DNA of 64,000 nucleotides. Source: Aquificota bacterium (GTDB lineage: Bacteria; Aquificota; Aquificia; Aquificales; Hydrogenothermaceae). The notes beneath the pieces were generated by a model. That model saw only the letters and a list, made by a program, of their open reading frames with translations, was not told the origin of the DNA and made no database searches. Below are positions 1 to 8,952 of the stretch, piece after piece. Where the stretch lies: the NCBI GenBank assembly GCA_013153635.1, contig JAADDZ010000026.1:1-64000 (forward strand), written 5' to 3'. The stretch's first letter is position 1, and each line of letters begins with the position of its first letter. Position numbers and translations under genes: made by a program.

Positions 1-35
1 ATTCGGCGGTATATTTTTTAGCGGAAGTTATTGAG

Positions 36-122
36 TGGTGCGAGCGGCGGGAGTCGAACCCGCACGGCCTTTCGGCCAAGGGATTTTAAGTCCCTCGCGT
101 CTGCCAGTTCCGCCACGCTCGC
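36..122 (-). tRNA. tRNA-Leu (anticodon UAA)
   Basis: Read on the minus strand this is a class II tRNA. The acceptor stem GCGAGCG pairs with CGCTCGC, followed by discriminator A and a genome-encoded CCA (complement of bases 36-38). The anticodon loop CTTAAAA sits on an AGGGA/TCCCT stem and gives anticodon TAA. A long variable arm (GGCCGAAAGGCC) and the T-arm GTTCGACTC are present. The long variable arm together with the UAA anticodon identifies leucine. Confidence 0.97.
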
Positions 123-220
123 ATAATTGATTCGCAGTTTAATATTATATAAAATCCTAAAGAAAATACAACTCTATTATAATGTTTTTCGTAGGGTTAT
201 GGAAATGTTGAGGTAATTTT

Positions 221-835
221 ATGGCTGAAGATGTATTTTTTGTTATGAATATTATTGGGTTGGTTGCTTTTGCTATAACTGGGGCTATTAAGTCAATAAG
301 AGAAAATTTGGATTTGTTTGGTATTACTACTTTGGGAATTATGACGGCTTTAGGTGGTGGTATAACAAGAGATTTATTAGTGAATAATATTCCTAATGCT
401 TTAAGGTCTGTTGGAGATATGAGTTTTGCTTTGGTAGGGGTATGGCTTGCGGTTGTACTTCATAAGCTTTTTAAGGAGGATATTAGGAATAGATATTTTA
501 TTCTAATTCCTGATGCTATTGGACTTTCTGCGTTTACCACTACTGGAGCTATTATTGCCTATAATAGTGATGTTTCTTTTTTTGGGATAATTATTCTGGC
601 TACTCTTACTGGTGTAGGAGGGGGTATTATAAGTGATATTTTGCTAGGTAAGATTCCTTCTGTACTTCGTGATGATTTTTATGCTAGTTGTGCGATTATT
701 GGTGCTATAGTGTTTTATGTTGCTATTGTTTCTGGCTTGGATACTGGTTCTGCTGGGCTTTTATGTAGTGCGGTTGTTTTTATGATAAGGATTGTTGCTA
801 TTTTGTATGATTGGAAACTTCCTAGAATAGAATAA
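221..835 (+). CDS. TRIC / UPF0126 family membrane protein (YicG-like)
   Basis: This 204-residue, very hydrophobic protein has two repeated halves of about three transmembrane helices. Each half carries the glycine-rich signature of the prokaryotic TRIC (UPF0126) family: TALGGGITRDLL near residues 42-53 and TGVGGGIISDILLG in the second half. Family members are trimeric monovalent-cation channels; the physiological substrate in bacteria is uncertain. The length matches the usual 200-210 residues. The ATG start follows a GAGG Shine-Dalgarno. It is followed 35 bases later by a 40-codon membrane-peptide gene on the same strand, so the two may be co-transcribed. Confidence 0.9.
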   Translation: MAEDVFFVMNIIGLVAFAITGAIKSIRENLDLFGITTLGIMTALGGGITRDLLVNNIPNALRSVGDMSFALVGVWLAVVLHKLFKEDIRNRYFILIPDAIGLSAFTTTGAIIAYNSDVSFFGIIILATLTGVGGGIISDILLGKIPSVLRDDFYASCAIIGAIVFYVAIVSGLDTGSAGLLCSAVVFMIRIVAILYDWKLPRIE

Positions 836-870
836 TATTTTGTTTTAATAAATGTGTAGGAGAGGTTTTT

Positions 871-993
871 ATGCAAGATTTTAATTTGTTTGGGGTTTTG
901 AGCATTATTTTGGCATTTATTTTTTTGGTTGTCATTTTTTCTTTATTTAGGGCTTCTAAAAAACTCTATAAGGCACTAAAGTCTAAAGGTTAG
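871..993 (+). CDS. Small single-helix membrane protein (40 aa), unknown
   Basis: A 40-codon reading frame begins with ATG about five bases after a strong Shine-Dalgarno (TAGGAGAGG) and ends at a TAG at 991-993. The product has a short polar start (MQDFNLFG), one strongly hydrophobic helix (about residues 9-27) and a lysine/arginine-rich tail (RASKKLYKALKSKG), so it should be a cytoplasm-facing single-pass protein. It follows the TRIC gene on the same strand and its stop overlaps the stop end of the opposing mtaB gene by four bases. I do not recognise a family. CcoQ-like oxidase peptides have a similar size and shape, but nothing else links it to an oxidase. Confidence 0.55.
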   Translation: MQDFNLFGVLSIILAFIFLVVIFSLFRASKKLYKALKSKG

Positions 994-2297
994 ATTTCGA
1001 TAGCTATGTTTGATTCTTTTTGCTTGTCTATTTTTTGTAGTTTTACATTTATAAGTTGATTTATGTCTTTTTTTGTTTGTATATACATATGAATGTAGTT
1101 CCCAGATAGTCCTATTTTTTGCCCATTTTTTTGTGAAATTATGAGTACATCTTTTAGTTCTTTGTTTAAAAATTTTTTTCTGAATTGAAAGTTTTTTTGT
1201 TCTGATAGTTCTATGAGTTCTTTGGTTCGTGCTTTTTTTTCTGTATATGATACTTTGTCGTTTAGTTTTGTTGCTTTCGTGTTTTTTCTAGGGGAGTAGG
1301 TAAATACATGTATGTATGCTAAGGGCAGGTTTTGTAATAATTTTTTTGTATTTTGGAATGCTTCTTTTGTTTCTGTTGGAAAGCCTGTTATTATGTCTGT
1401 TCCTATTGCTGTGTCAGGTCTTTTTTTGATGATTGTGTTTATTATGTTTTCGTACTGTTTTACTGTATATCCTCTTTTCATGTCTTTTAGTATTTGGTCG
1501 TCTCCTGATTGGAGCGATAGATGAAAGTGGGGGGCTATTTTTTCTTCTTGGGTTATTATGTCTAATAGCTGGTTGTCTATTTCGTTTATTCCCATTGAGG
1601 ATAGTCTTATCCTTTTTAGGTTTTTTATTTTTATGAGATCTAATAATAGGTCTGCTAAGTATCCTTCTTTGTGGTCATAACCAAATTGGGAAAGCTGTGT
1701 TCCTGTTAAGACTATTTCTTTGTATCCTTTTTCTACTAGGATTTGGGCTTGATTTATTATTTCTTGTATTTTTGCGCTTCTTACTTTTCCTCTGGCATAG
1801 GGTATGATGCAAAAGGTACAAAAGCTGTTACACCCTTCTTGTACTTTTAATATAGGTCTAGCCCCTTCGTAGAAGGTACTTATTTGAAATGTTTTTAGTT
1901 CGTTTTCTTTAAAGATGTTGTCTATATATATCTTTTCTTCTCTTTTTTGGTTTATGTAGTCTTCAATTAGTTCTAATACGGCACTTTTATAGGAGTTTCC
2001 TATAACGAGGTCTATTTCTTCTATTTTTGCTAGTTCTTCTGGGGATACTTGGGCATAACAACCAGTAGCTACTACTACTGCTTTTGGATTTCGTCTTTTT
2101 GCTTGTCTTATGGTTTTCCGTGAGGTTCTATCTGCATCGTTGGTTACTGTACATGTATTTATTACATAAATATCTGCTGTATTTTTAAAGTCTGTAATCT
2201 GATAGCCTTTTTTTTCGAATTGTTCTTCTATCATTGACGTTTCAAACTGGTTCATTCTACAACCTAAGGTTGTAAATGCAACTTTTATTTTTTTCAA
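990..2297 (-). CDS. mtaB: tRNA t6A37 methylthiotransferase MtaB
   Basis: A radical-SAM methylthiotransferase of 435 residues that should convert t6A37 to ms2t6A in ANN-decoding tRNAs. The N-terminal UPF0004 domain has its three cluster cysteines at C13 (TLGCRMNQ), C49 (NTCTVT) and C80 (TGCYAQ). The radical-SAM CxxxCxxC motif follows in EGCNSFCTFCIIPYARG near residue 155, and a TRAM-like domain closes the protein. The TLGCRMNQ and NTCTVTNDAD forms point to MtaB rather than MiaB or RimO. The start is TTG, seven bases after a GAGG. The gene is convergent with the small membrane-protein gene downstream. Confidence 0.93.
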   Translation of the reverse strand: MKKIKVAFTTLGCRMNQFETSMIEEQFEKKGYQITDFKNTADIYVINTCTVTNDADRTSRKTIRQAKRRNPKAVVVATGCYAQVSPEELAKIEEIDLVIGNSYKSAVLELIEDYINQKREEKIYIDNIFKENELKTFQISTFYEGARPILKVQEGCNSFCTFCIIPYARGKVRSAKIQEIINQAQILVEKGYKEIVLTGTQLSQFGYDHKEGYLADLLLDLIKIKNLKRIRLSSMGINEIDNQLLDIITQEEKIAPHFHLSLQSGDDQILKDMKRGYTVKQYENIINTIIKKRPDTAIGTDIITGFPTETKEAFQNTKKLLQNLPLAYIHVFTYSPRKNTKATKLNDKVSYTEKKARTKELIELSEQKNFQFRKKFLNKELKDVLIISQKNGQKIGLSGNYIHMYIQTKKDINQLINVKLQKIDKQKESNIAIEI

Positions 2298-2358
2298 TAT
2301 GCACCTCTATTGGCAAAAATTTTTAATAAGATATTTAGATTTTAGCTATTGTGCAACT

Positions 2359-4281
2359 TTATAGGTTTATTTCAAAAATAACGAAGTATTCTCTGTCAAA
2401 TGAAGGTACATATATAACATCATTTGTTAGGTTGTTTATGAAGGGATATTTTATCCCTTTGCCTAGTATGTTTTGACCTTTTAGGATTATTGATTTTTTT
2501 CTATCTATTTTGTATCTGAATGATAGATTTAGGTCGTAGCTGTCATCTAGGTACAAGTCTGTATTTTTTATAGTGAAACCTTTTCTATAGATAAGTTCTG
2601 TATAAAAATCGTATTTGTGATTGTATTTTAGGTATTTTAAAAATCCACCTTCTAATGGTGAGTAAGCATTTATGTTAAACATTTTGAAGTAATTAAAGCT
2701 GAATTTGGAGTTTTTGTATTTTTTTTGATAGATAAGGTTTAAACTGGAGGGGTAATAACTTTTATCTACATTCACAAATCTTAATGTTTGTATGTCCATC
2801 GCTATACTGTCTTTTATTTTTGCATAAGCGTAAAGTACACTTATTTTTTGGTTGTGGGTTTTATATTGGAGTTCTGCAGATATATAAAAAGGGATTTTTT
2901 GGGTGTCTAAGTCTTTTCCGGCAAAATCTAAATGATAAAAGAAAGGAACAAAATAATGTCTTTGGATAAAGGTTTTCATCATTATTTCCTTGGAAAATGT
3001 ATGTATATACCCTAACCTAGATATATATTCTTTATAGTCTTTAAAACCTCCATTTCTATCATATATGTCGTACCTAAATGTCAAGATAGCTAGATTCTTT
3101 TTATCTATGTTTAAAATGTCTTCTACTATAAGAGAGTAGACTTTCTCTTTTGAGAAGGGTGTAATGTAATTTTTGTAAATAGATTCTCCTAAAGCTGTTA
3201 TATAGTTTCTATTTCGGATTTTATAGTTATAGTACTTGTAATTTATGCCTAGTATAAGGTTGTGTTTCTTTGTTTTTATCTCTTTACTTATAAATGCTGT
3301 ATATTTAAAGAAGTTTATTTTTTCTGTATAAAATACAGGATTATTAAATAGGTTGTTATTATCCCAAAAAGCCGGAATAAATATCAGATTTTGATTATAT
3401 TCGTAGTAGTCTCTATTGTTGTTATCAACTGATAACTGAACTTTGAGGGATTTATTTTCTAAGAGTTTTTGAGTGATTTGCAAATATCTTTCACTTATTT
3501 TTAGCTTGGCTTCATCTGGAGCTTTATCTAGTGATAACCCAAAGAAAGAATAACGATTCACATGCCCATCTGCATACTCTATAGAAGTATCTTTATAATT
3601 TAGATGGAAAAATATGTACCTATTTAAAGAATCTCTTTTTATCTTTTTAGAAAAAAAGGAAAAATCTTTCCTTTCTATAAAACTTTGATTAATCAAAAAT
3701 AGATAAGATAAGTCTTTTGAAGGTCTATCAGTAATTAATACTGCACCATCATAACTACTTCTACTGCTTATTCCAAAACGAGAACTCAAAATAACATTTT
3801 CTTTGGAGGGGTCTTTTGTATACAGTTTTATTATTAGTCCGGCAGGTTCATTACCTAATGATGTAGCTCCTGAAAAATAATATATCTCTATATGATTGAT
3901 GTTATCCAAAGGTATATTTTCCCATACTAAAAAAGGAGACCCAAAATACAAAGAAGAGACCTCATGGTCGTTTATATAAAGTTTTACATAAAAAGGAACA
4001 TAGTCATACAAACCAGCATAATTATAAGTATTAAAGCCAAACAAGTTAGGAAGGACATTTCCTAAGGGAATTGATTTTAAAACATCTATTAATCTATAAA
4101 AACCCATTTTCTCAATATCTTCTCTAGTAAAAACTATGTAATGCCCCAAACTTTCACGAATAGTTTTTTTAGAAGGTTCAGATACCTCTATGTACTCTTC
4201 TAATAGAGTATCTAACTCTTGAGAATATACATTTATATTAAATATTATTATAAAAATCAGTAAAAATTTTAAAATTTTCAT
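2359..4281 (-). CDS. Plug-domain outer-membrane beta-barrel (TonB-receptor-like), paralogue A
   Basis: A probable outer-membrane protein of about 640 residues. It has a signal peptide (MKILKFLLIFIIIFNINVYS), then a plug-like domain (about residues 40-160) with GHYIVFTREDIEKMG, a DVLKSIP segment, YINDHEVSS and NIPLDNINHIEIYY, followed by about 450 residues of alternating beta-strand sequence ending in an aromatic-rich strand. I chose ATG at 4281 because it starts a clean signal peptide; a GTG at 4293 is in frame, and neither has a clear Shine-Dalgarno. No convincing TonB box follows the signal peptide, so true TonB-dependent import is not shown. It is clearly related to the divergent gene at 4623 and shares NIPLDN, HIEIY and LYTKDPSKENV with it. 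Confidence 0.75.
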   Translation of the reverse strand: MKILKFLLIFIIIFNINVYSQELDTLLEEYIEVSEPSKKTIRESLGHYIVFTREDIEKMGFYRLIDVLKSIPLGNVLPNLFGFNTYNYAGLYDYVPFYVKLYINDHEVSSLYFGSPFLVWENIPLDNINHIEIYYFSGATSLGNEPAGLIIKLYTKDPSKENVILSSRFGISSRSSYDGAVLITDRPSKDLSYLFLINQSFIERKDFSFFSKKIKRDSLNRYIFFHLNYKDTSIEYADGHVNRYSFFGLSLDKAPDEAKLKISERYLQITQKLLENKSLKVQLSVDNNNRDYYEYNQNLIFIPAFWDNNNLFNNPVFYTEKINFFKYTAFISKEIKTKKHNLILGINYKYYNYKIRNRNYITALGESIYKNYITPFSKEKVYSLIVEDILNIDKKNLAILTFRYDIYDRNGGFKDYKEYISRLGYIHTFSKEIMMKTFIQRHYFVPFFYHLDFAGKDLDTQKIPFYISAELQYKTHNQKISVLYAYAKIKDSIAMDIQTLRFVNVDKSYYPSSLNLIYQKKYKNSKFSFNYFKMFNINAYSPLEGGFLKYLKYNHKYDFYTELIYRKGFTIKNTDLYLDDSYDLNLSFRYKIDRKKSIILKGQNILGKGIKYPFINNLTNDVIYVPSFDREYFVIFEINL

Positions 4282-4622
4282 AAATAACAACACACAAAAG
4301 TGTTATTTTCACTAACAATTTTATCACTTGAAATAAATTTTGTAACTTTATAGCTTATTTAATTATAAAAATTATCAATATTTCAATTAAATATTTAAAA
4401 ATTCCACAAAAAAATATACATTATAAAACCTTACCCAAAAAACAAATCTGTGTTTTTGCACATAAAGCCTATATTACTTTAACTTAGTACAATATTACGC
4501 TATTATACTATCTAAAATAGACAAATATATCTTTTATAGAAAATTATAAAAAGCCGAAAAGTATTTTAAAAATTAACATCAATTTTGATGATAACCATTA
4601 AAATTTAAATTTAGAGGAATAA
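4282..4622. promoter_or_regulatory. Divergent regulatory region between the two barrel genes
   Basis: This is 341 bases of very AT-rich DNA between two divergently transcribed genes, with no open frame of note. It must hold both promoters, but no unambiguous -35/-10 pair stands out; TATTATACT near 4501 is a possible -10. Two dyads are visible. CATCAATTTTGATG at 4577-4590 is a perfect inverted repeat 32 bases upstream of the plus-strand ATG. A weaker ATAACA...TGTTAT pair lies at 4284-4306, at the start of the minus-strand gene. Either could be an operator. An AGAGG Shine-Dalgarno precedes the ATG at 4623. Confidence 0.4.
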
Positions 4623-6491
4623 ATGAAGAAAATTTTCACATTATTAGGTTTGGTTTCAACATCTCTTGCAGATGAAAGTATTTCAGCTCTGCTTGAAAAG
4701 TACGAACAAGCTGGTCGCTTAGAGTACAAAACCGTCCAAGAGGGAGAAGGACATGTAATTCTATTCTCTAAAGAAGACTTAGAGAGAATGCAAGCCTACA
4801 CTCTAAAAGACGTTCTAAAAACAATAAAGTTTTACCACGTATATTCAGACAGATACGGCAGGTATCTTTTTAACTACTCTCTCTTATTTTCACAAAACGT
4901 AACCACTGTAAGACTATTCATAAACGACCATGAGGTTAGTGCAGTATCTACAAGAACACCATTTAGCATATGGGATAACATACCTTTAGACAATATCGAC
5001 CACATAGAAATATATCTTGGAGAATCTGCAATAAAATTTGGGAACGAATATGCAAGTGTTCTTATAAAGCTATACACAAAAGACCCTTCAAAAGAAAATG
5101 TTATCTATACACGAATATCTAAAGACCTAAAGAGTGGATACGGTTTTAGCATATACGATGCTAGAGAAGTAAGAAGTAATCTATCTTATATGCTCATGTT
5201 TAACATATCGAAATTTGATAGGAAATCTTTTGATTCTCTATCAAGAGATGCCCAAATCCATTACGGCTATCTACATATAGACTACAGCAACTTACATCTA
5301 GAAGCTAGTTATATATCAAAAGATTCTGACATATTTTTAGGCTCTGCCTTAGACAATAGACTAGACGATGGTAATTTTGAAGGAAATCATAAATATATAT
5401 CACTCACAACCCGCCTCTTAGAAGACAAATCCCTAAAATTAACAGTATCCTTTGATGAAATCAAAACTTACACATATGAAAAAGACCAAAATGGACTTTT
5501 AAGCTGTATCCCTAATCCTTCTATCATATTTCAAACAGCAAAAGTTAAAACATTAGAAAATTCATCAAATATATTTATCCAAAAAGAATACACCTTTGAC
5601 AATAACAAACTTTTGATTTCAGGCATATACAAAAATAGAAGATACGAGCTAAAAAAAGAAGGTATATTGATAAACACTATCCCCCTATACACAAAAGGCA
5701 AAGCAGATGAAGAATACTTCTCGTTATTAATGCAAGGTGAGTCAAAAATCAACAAAAACATATTTTTCGTTGCAGGTATCAGGTATGATAATTATCAAAG
5801 ACCAAGTAATTTTGAAGATATACAAGGATTTATGATAAAAGGAGAATTCGTTCACAAACTACCAAAAAACATATACTACAAAATATTTGGAGGTAGTTTC
5901 TTCGTACCAACAGCATTTATAGAGGTTGCAAATAATCCAAATCTCCAAGTTCAGAAAAACAAATTTATAACTGTAGAGCTAGAGAAAAAATACAAGAAAA
6001 GTGATATAATCCTTGCAGTAGGACATACCTCTATTAAAGATGGAATATACTTCAATCCATGGACATTAAAATTCCAAAATCTACAAGAAGAACTTAGCTT
6101 CACATTCTACTCAATATACGCAAAACTCAAAATAAGTAAAACAGGAAAAATACTTCTTGATATATTCAAAATAGACCCAAACAAAGATATACTCCCATTT
6201 TCTTCAAAAGAGGGTGCAGGCTTACATGTATTTGAAAAAATTGGAAAATTTGACACATATATTGGTATAATTTACAGAGATGGATACCTATTTGACAACA
6301 TAGAGATAGACGATGGGATAGACCTAACAGTAGCAGTAAAATACAGATTAAACGACAAAATCAACATAGGGATTAAAGGAGAAAACCTATTAAACAAAGC
6401 CTTAAAAGTCCCTTATGTAGGTATATCCCAGATAGATACATATCCATCAATTGATAGGAAAATATATATAACATTAGTGAGTAGCTTTTAA
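4623..6491 (+). CDS. Plug-domain outer-membrane beta-barrel (TonB-receptor-like), paralogue B
   Basis: A 622-residue probable outer-membrane receptor. A short signal peptide (MKKIFTLLGLVSTSLA) precedes DESISALLEKYEQAG, then a plug domain with EGHVILFSKEDLERMQAYT, LKDVLKTI, RLFINDHEVS and NIPLDNIDHIEIY (about residues 40-150). A long barrel region follows and ends in the aromatic/hydrophobic strand KIYITLVSSF, typical of outer-membrane insertion signals. No clear TonB box is visible. It heads an operon: the next gene starts three bases after its stop and the third overlaps the second. That context points to a sensory or transport barrel coupled to c-di-GMP signalling. It is a diverged paralogue of the minus-strand gene ending at 2359. 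Confidence 0.8.
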   Translation: MKKIFTLLGLVSTSLADESISALLEKYEQAGRLEYKTVQEGEGHVILFSKEDLERMQAYTLKDVLKTIKFYHVYSDRYGRYLFNYSLLFSQNVTTVRLFINDHEVSAVSTRTPFSIWDNIPLDNIDHIEIYLGESAIKFGNEYASVLIKLYTKDPSKENVIYTRISKDLKSGYGFSIYDAREVRSNLSYMLMFNISKFDRKSFDSLSRDAQIHYGYLHIDYSNLHLEASYISKDSDIFLGSALDNRLDDGNFEGNHKYISLTTRLLEDKSLKLTVSFDEIKTYTYEKDQNGLLSCIPNPSIIFQTAKVKTLENSSNIFIQKEYTFDNNKLLISGIYKNRRYELKKEGILINTIPLYTKGKADEEYFSLLMQGESKINKNIFFVAGIRYDNYQRPSNFEDIQGFMIKGEFVHKLPKNIYYKIFGGSFFVPTAFIEVANNPNLQVQKNKFITVELEKKYKKSDIILAVGHTSIKDGIYFNPWTLKFQNLQEELSFTFYSIYAKLKISKTGKILLDIFKIDPNKDILPFSSKEGAGLHVFEKIGKFDTYIGIIYRDGYLFDNIEIDDGIDLTVAVKYRLNDKINIGIKGENLLNKALKVPYVGISQIDTYPSIDRKIYITLVSSF

Positions 6492-6494
6492 AAA

Positions 6495-6962
6495 ATGAAC
6501 AGACACATAATCTTTGTTTTTTTATTCGTACTTAATATCTGCAACAATATAGTAAAAGCAGAACCATTAAGGTCTGAACAAGAAATAAAGATAGAAGTTA
6601 AAATTCTAGAGAAAATATCCGTAGATATAGTAAAGAAAAACCCTGTAAAAGTATATGTAATTGGATACAACAAAAACTATCTCAAAAAATACGCCAAAAA
6701 ACTCTTAGTAGTAGAAAACTGCAACGAAGCAGACATCATAATAGCAAAAGAAAACAACGAACAACTTAAAAATACTTGCAAGAAAAAAATCCCGGGAATA
6801 GCTCTTAACTACCTTCTATTAAAAGAAAATCCAAACTTCATAGGAGCTTTATTTTGGTATAAAGGTAGACCAAACTTAGTATTTATCAGTTTTCGACTAG
6901 AAAAATTTAAAATAAAACTCCCAAAAAGCTACGGAAGATACATAGAAGAGAAAATATGGTGA
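6495..6962 (+). CDS. Small exported periplasmic protein, YfiR-like by context
   Basis: A 155-residue protein with an N-terminal signal peptide (hydrophobic to about residue 22, ending NNIVKAEP). The mature part reads as a small alpha/beta fold: NPVKVYVIGY, a helix, EADIIIAKENN, then a segment with FIGALFWYKGRPNLVF and a final helical GRYIEEK. Two mature cysteines could form a disulfide. Its place between a barrel receptor and a membrane GGDEF-EAL protein resembles YfiR-type periplasmic regulators of diguanylate cyclases such as YfiN. The sequence resemblance is weak by eye, so YfiR-like is inferred mainly from context. It overlaps the downstream gene by seven bases, which suggests translational coupling. 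Confidence 0.6.
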   Translation: MNRHIIFVFLFVLNICNNIVKAEPLRSEQEIKIEVKILEKISVDIVKKNPVKVYVIGYNKNYLKKYAKKLLVVENCNEADIIIAKENNEQLKNTCKKKIPGIALNYLLLKENPNFIGALFWYKGRPNLVFISFRLEKFKIKLPKSYGRYIEEKIW

Positions 6963-8881
6963 CAAAAAATAATAATCTACTTAACAAACCATACATATTA
7001 GTAATATCTTTGATAGTTACTATATCGATACTCACTAGTCTATACATAGCCGCCCCCGCGTTTAAGAAAAAACTAGAAGATGAACTAAGTAGATTAGTAA
7101 TTGACGAAATTACAACAATCGTAAATAACACCAAAAAAATAATATTAAAAAAGACCCAAAACACAAATATAGTAAAAGCACTCTTAAACAATCCAAAACT
7201 AAGAGAAGAAATAGAAACAATACTATCCCTATTAGTAACCAACAACATAAAATACGTTTATATAATATTCAAAGACAAAGACGGTAAATTCAGATTCTTA
7301 GCTGACGGTTCAAAAGAGGAAAAAGCCATACCCGGTCAAAAATTCGATGTATTCAACCCCCAATGGTATGAAATATTCACAACCAAAAAAGACGTACTAA
7401 TAAAACAATCAAAACTAAAAAGCTTATGGGTTACATACCTATCCCCAATAATACAAAATGGAGAAGTCAGAGCCATACTAGCAGTAGATTTTTCTATATC
7501 CAAACTAAAACAGATAAATGCCTTAATAGACAACCTAAGAATGTTTATCTTTATATTTATAGTTCTCACACTAGGACTACTAGGATTTGTAATATTTCAA
7601 TTCTATAAATATTCCACCCTTAGAAGAAAAACATTTATAGACCCTCTTACTGGAGTCTACAACAGAAACTACCTAAATGACATAAGCCCTTATATAGACC
7701 TATCATCATACGCCATAGCATTAATAGACCTAGACAATTTCAAAACAATAAATGACACATACGGACACGACGTAGGAGACATAATACTTAAAACTGTAGC
7801 AGAAAGACTAAAAGAAACCTTACAAGATATTGAACACTTCATAATAAGATATGGAGGAGAAGAATTCCTCATTTTTATCAGAAAAGACTCAATAGAGCCT
7901 GTTAAAATCCTCGAAAAACTTAGACAAGCAATAGGCAACAAACCAATCAAAATAAATGAAAACGAAAAATTAAAAATCACCGTTTCCATAGGTCTATACG
8001 AAGATGTAGACAAAGCACGTTCCCTAGAACAAGCAATAAAAACAGCAGATATAGCCCTTTACAAAGCTAAAAAAGAAGGAAAGAATAGACTTATAAAATA
8101 TACAGAAACAATAGGCACAGGATTTTATTCTATAAACGATATAAAAGACGCCCTTGAAGAAGATAGGATAATATGCGAATACCAACCTATACTAAACCTA
8201 GAAACAGGAGAAATACTCCACTACGAAGCATTAGTGAGAATACTAGATAAAAAAGGAAAACTGATATATCCATCTCAATTCCTATTTGAAATAAAAGGAA
8301 CCTTACTATACTCCCAACTAACCCAAAAAGTATTAGAAAAGAACTTCCAAATACTGAAAAATAACCCTTCTATCAAAATAGCTATAAACCTATCAGCAGA
8401 AGACATAGTAAACCAATCTATACTAGACTTCTTAAAGAAAATCTCCACCGAAGACAAAATCCTCGTATCGAGAGTAGTACTAGAGATACTAGAAACAGAA
8501 GAAATAACAAACTACAACCTATTTAGAGACATCATAAAAGACCTAAAAAACTCTGGATACAAAATAGCCATAGATGATTTTGGCTCCGGTTACTCAAACT
8601 TCACCCACCTAATAAACCTAAATGTAGATTACCTTAAAATCGACGCTTCCTTAATTAAAAACATAGTAAAAGACAGACTAATATACCAAACAGTTAAAAC
8701 AATCCATGATTTTTCCACCAACATAGGAGTAACAACTATAGCAGAATTCATATCATCAGAAGAAATACTAAAGAAAGTAAAAGAGATAGGCATAAAATAC
8801 GGACAAGGATTCTACTTAGCAAAGCCAATGCCATACCATAAACTAAAAGAATTCGAAAAAAGGAGAAAACTAGCCAGCTAA
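6956..8881 (+). CDS. Membrane Cache-GGDEF-EAL c-di-GMP turnover protein
   Basis: A 641-residue two-pass sensor. Transmembrane helix 1 spans about residues 12-33. An extracytoplasmic Cache-like sensor follows (about 34-190, with NPQWYE and WVTYLSPI...AILAVDFSI), then helix 2 at about 195-217. The GGDEF domain (about 225-385) has an intact GGEEF at 300-304; the usual RxxD inhibitory site upstream reads DIEH, so product inhibition may be absent. The EAL domain (about 395-635) keeps YEALVR, NLSAED, LEILETE, DDFGSGYS, LKIDAS, an AEF motif and GQGFYL, so phosphodiesterase activity is plausible. Either or both activities may operate. It is the last gene of the barrel operon, so its sensor probably reads the periplasmic partner. 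Confidence 0.93.
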   Translation: MVTKNNNLLNKPYILVISLIVTISILTSLYIAAPAFKKKLEDELSRLVIDEITTIVNNTKKIILKKTQNTNIVKALLNNPKLREEIETILSLLVTNNIKYVYIIFKDKDGKFRFLADGSKEEKAIPGQKFDVFNPQWYEIFTTKKDVLIKQSKLKSLWVTYLSPIIQNGEVRAILAVDFSISKLKQINALIDNLRMFIFIFIVLTLGLLGFVIFQFYKYSTLRRKTFIDPLTGVYNRNYLNDISPYIDLSSYAIALIDLDNFKTINDTYGHDVGDIILKTVAERLKETLQDIEHFIIRYGGEEFLIFIRKDSIEPVKILEKLRQAIGNKPIKINENEKLKITVSIGLYEDVDKARSLEQAIKTADIALYKAKKEGKNRLIKYTETIGTGFYSINDIKDALEEDRIICEYQPILNLETGEILHYEALVRILDKKGKLIYPSQFLFEIKGTLLYSQLTQKVLEKNFQILKNNPSIKIAINLSAEDIVNQSILDFLKKISTEDKILVSRVVLEILETEEITNYNLFRDIIKDLKNSGYKIAIDDFGSGYSNFTHLINLNVDYLKIDASLIKNIVKDRLIYQTVKTIHDFSTNIGVTTIAEFISSEEILKKVKEIGIKYGQGFYLAKPMPYHKLKEFEKRRKLAS

Positions 8882-8952
8882 TATTCTTGCTAAATTTAAA
8901 GATAAAGATTAAAATTTTATAACAGCGTTTGAGAAATTTTTGGAGTAGATAC

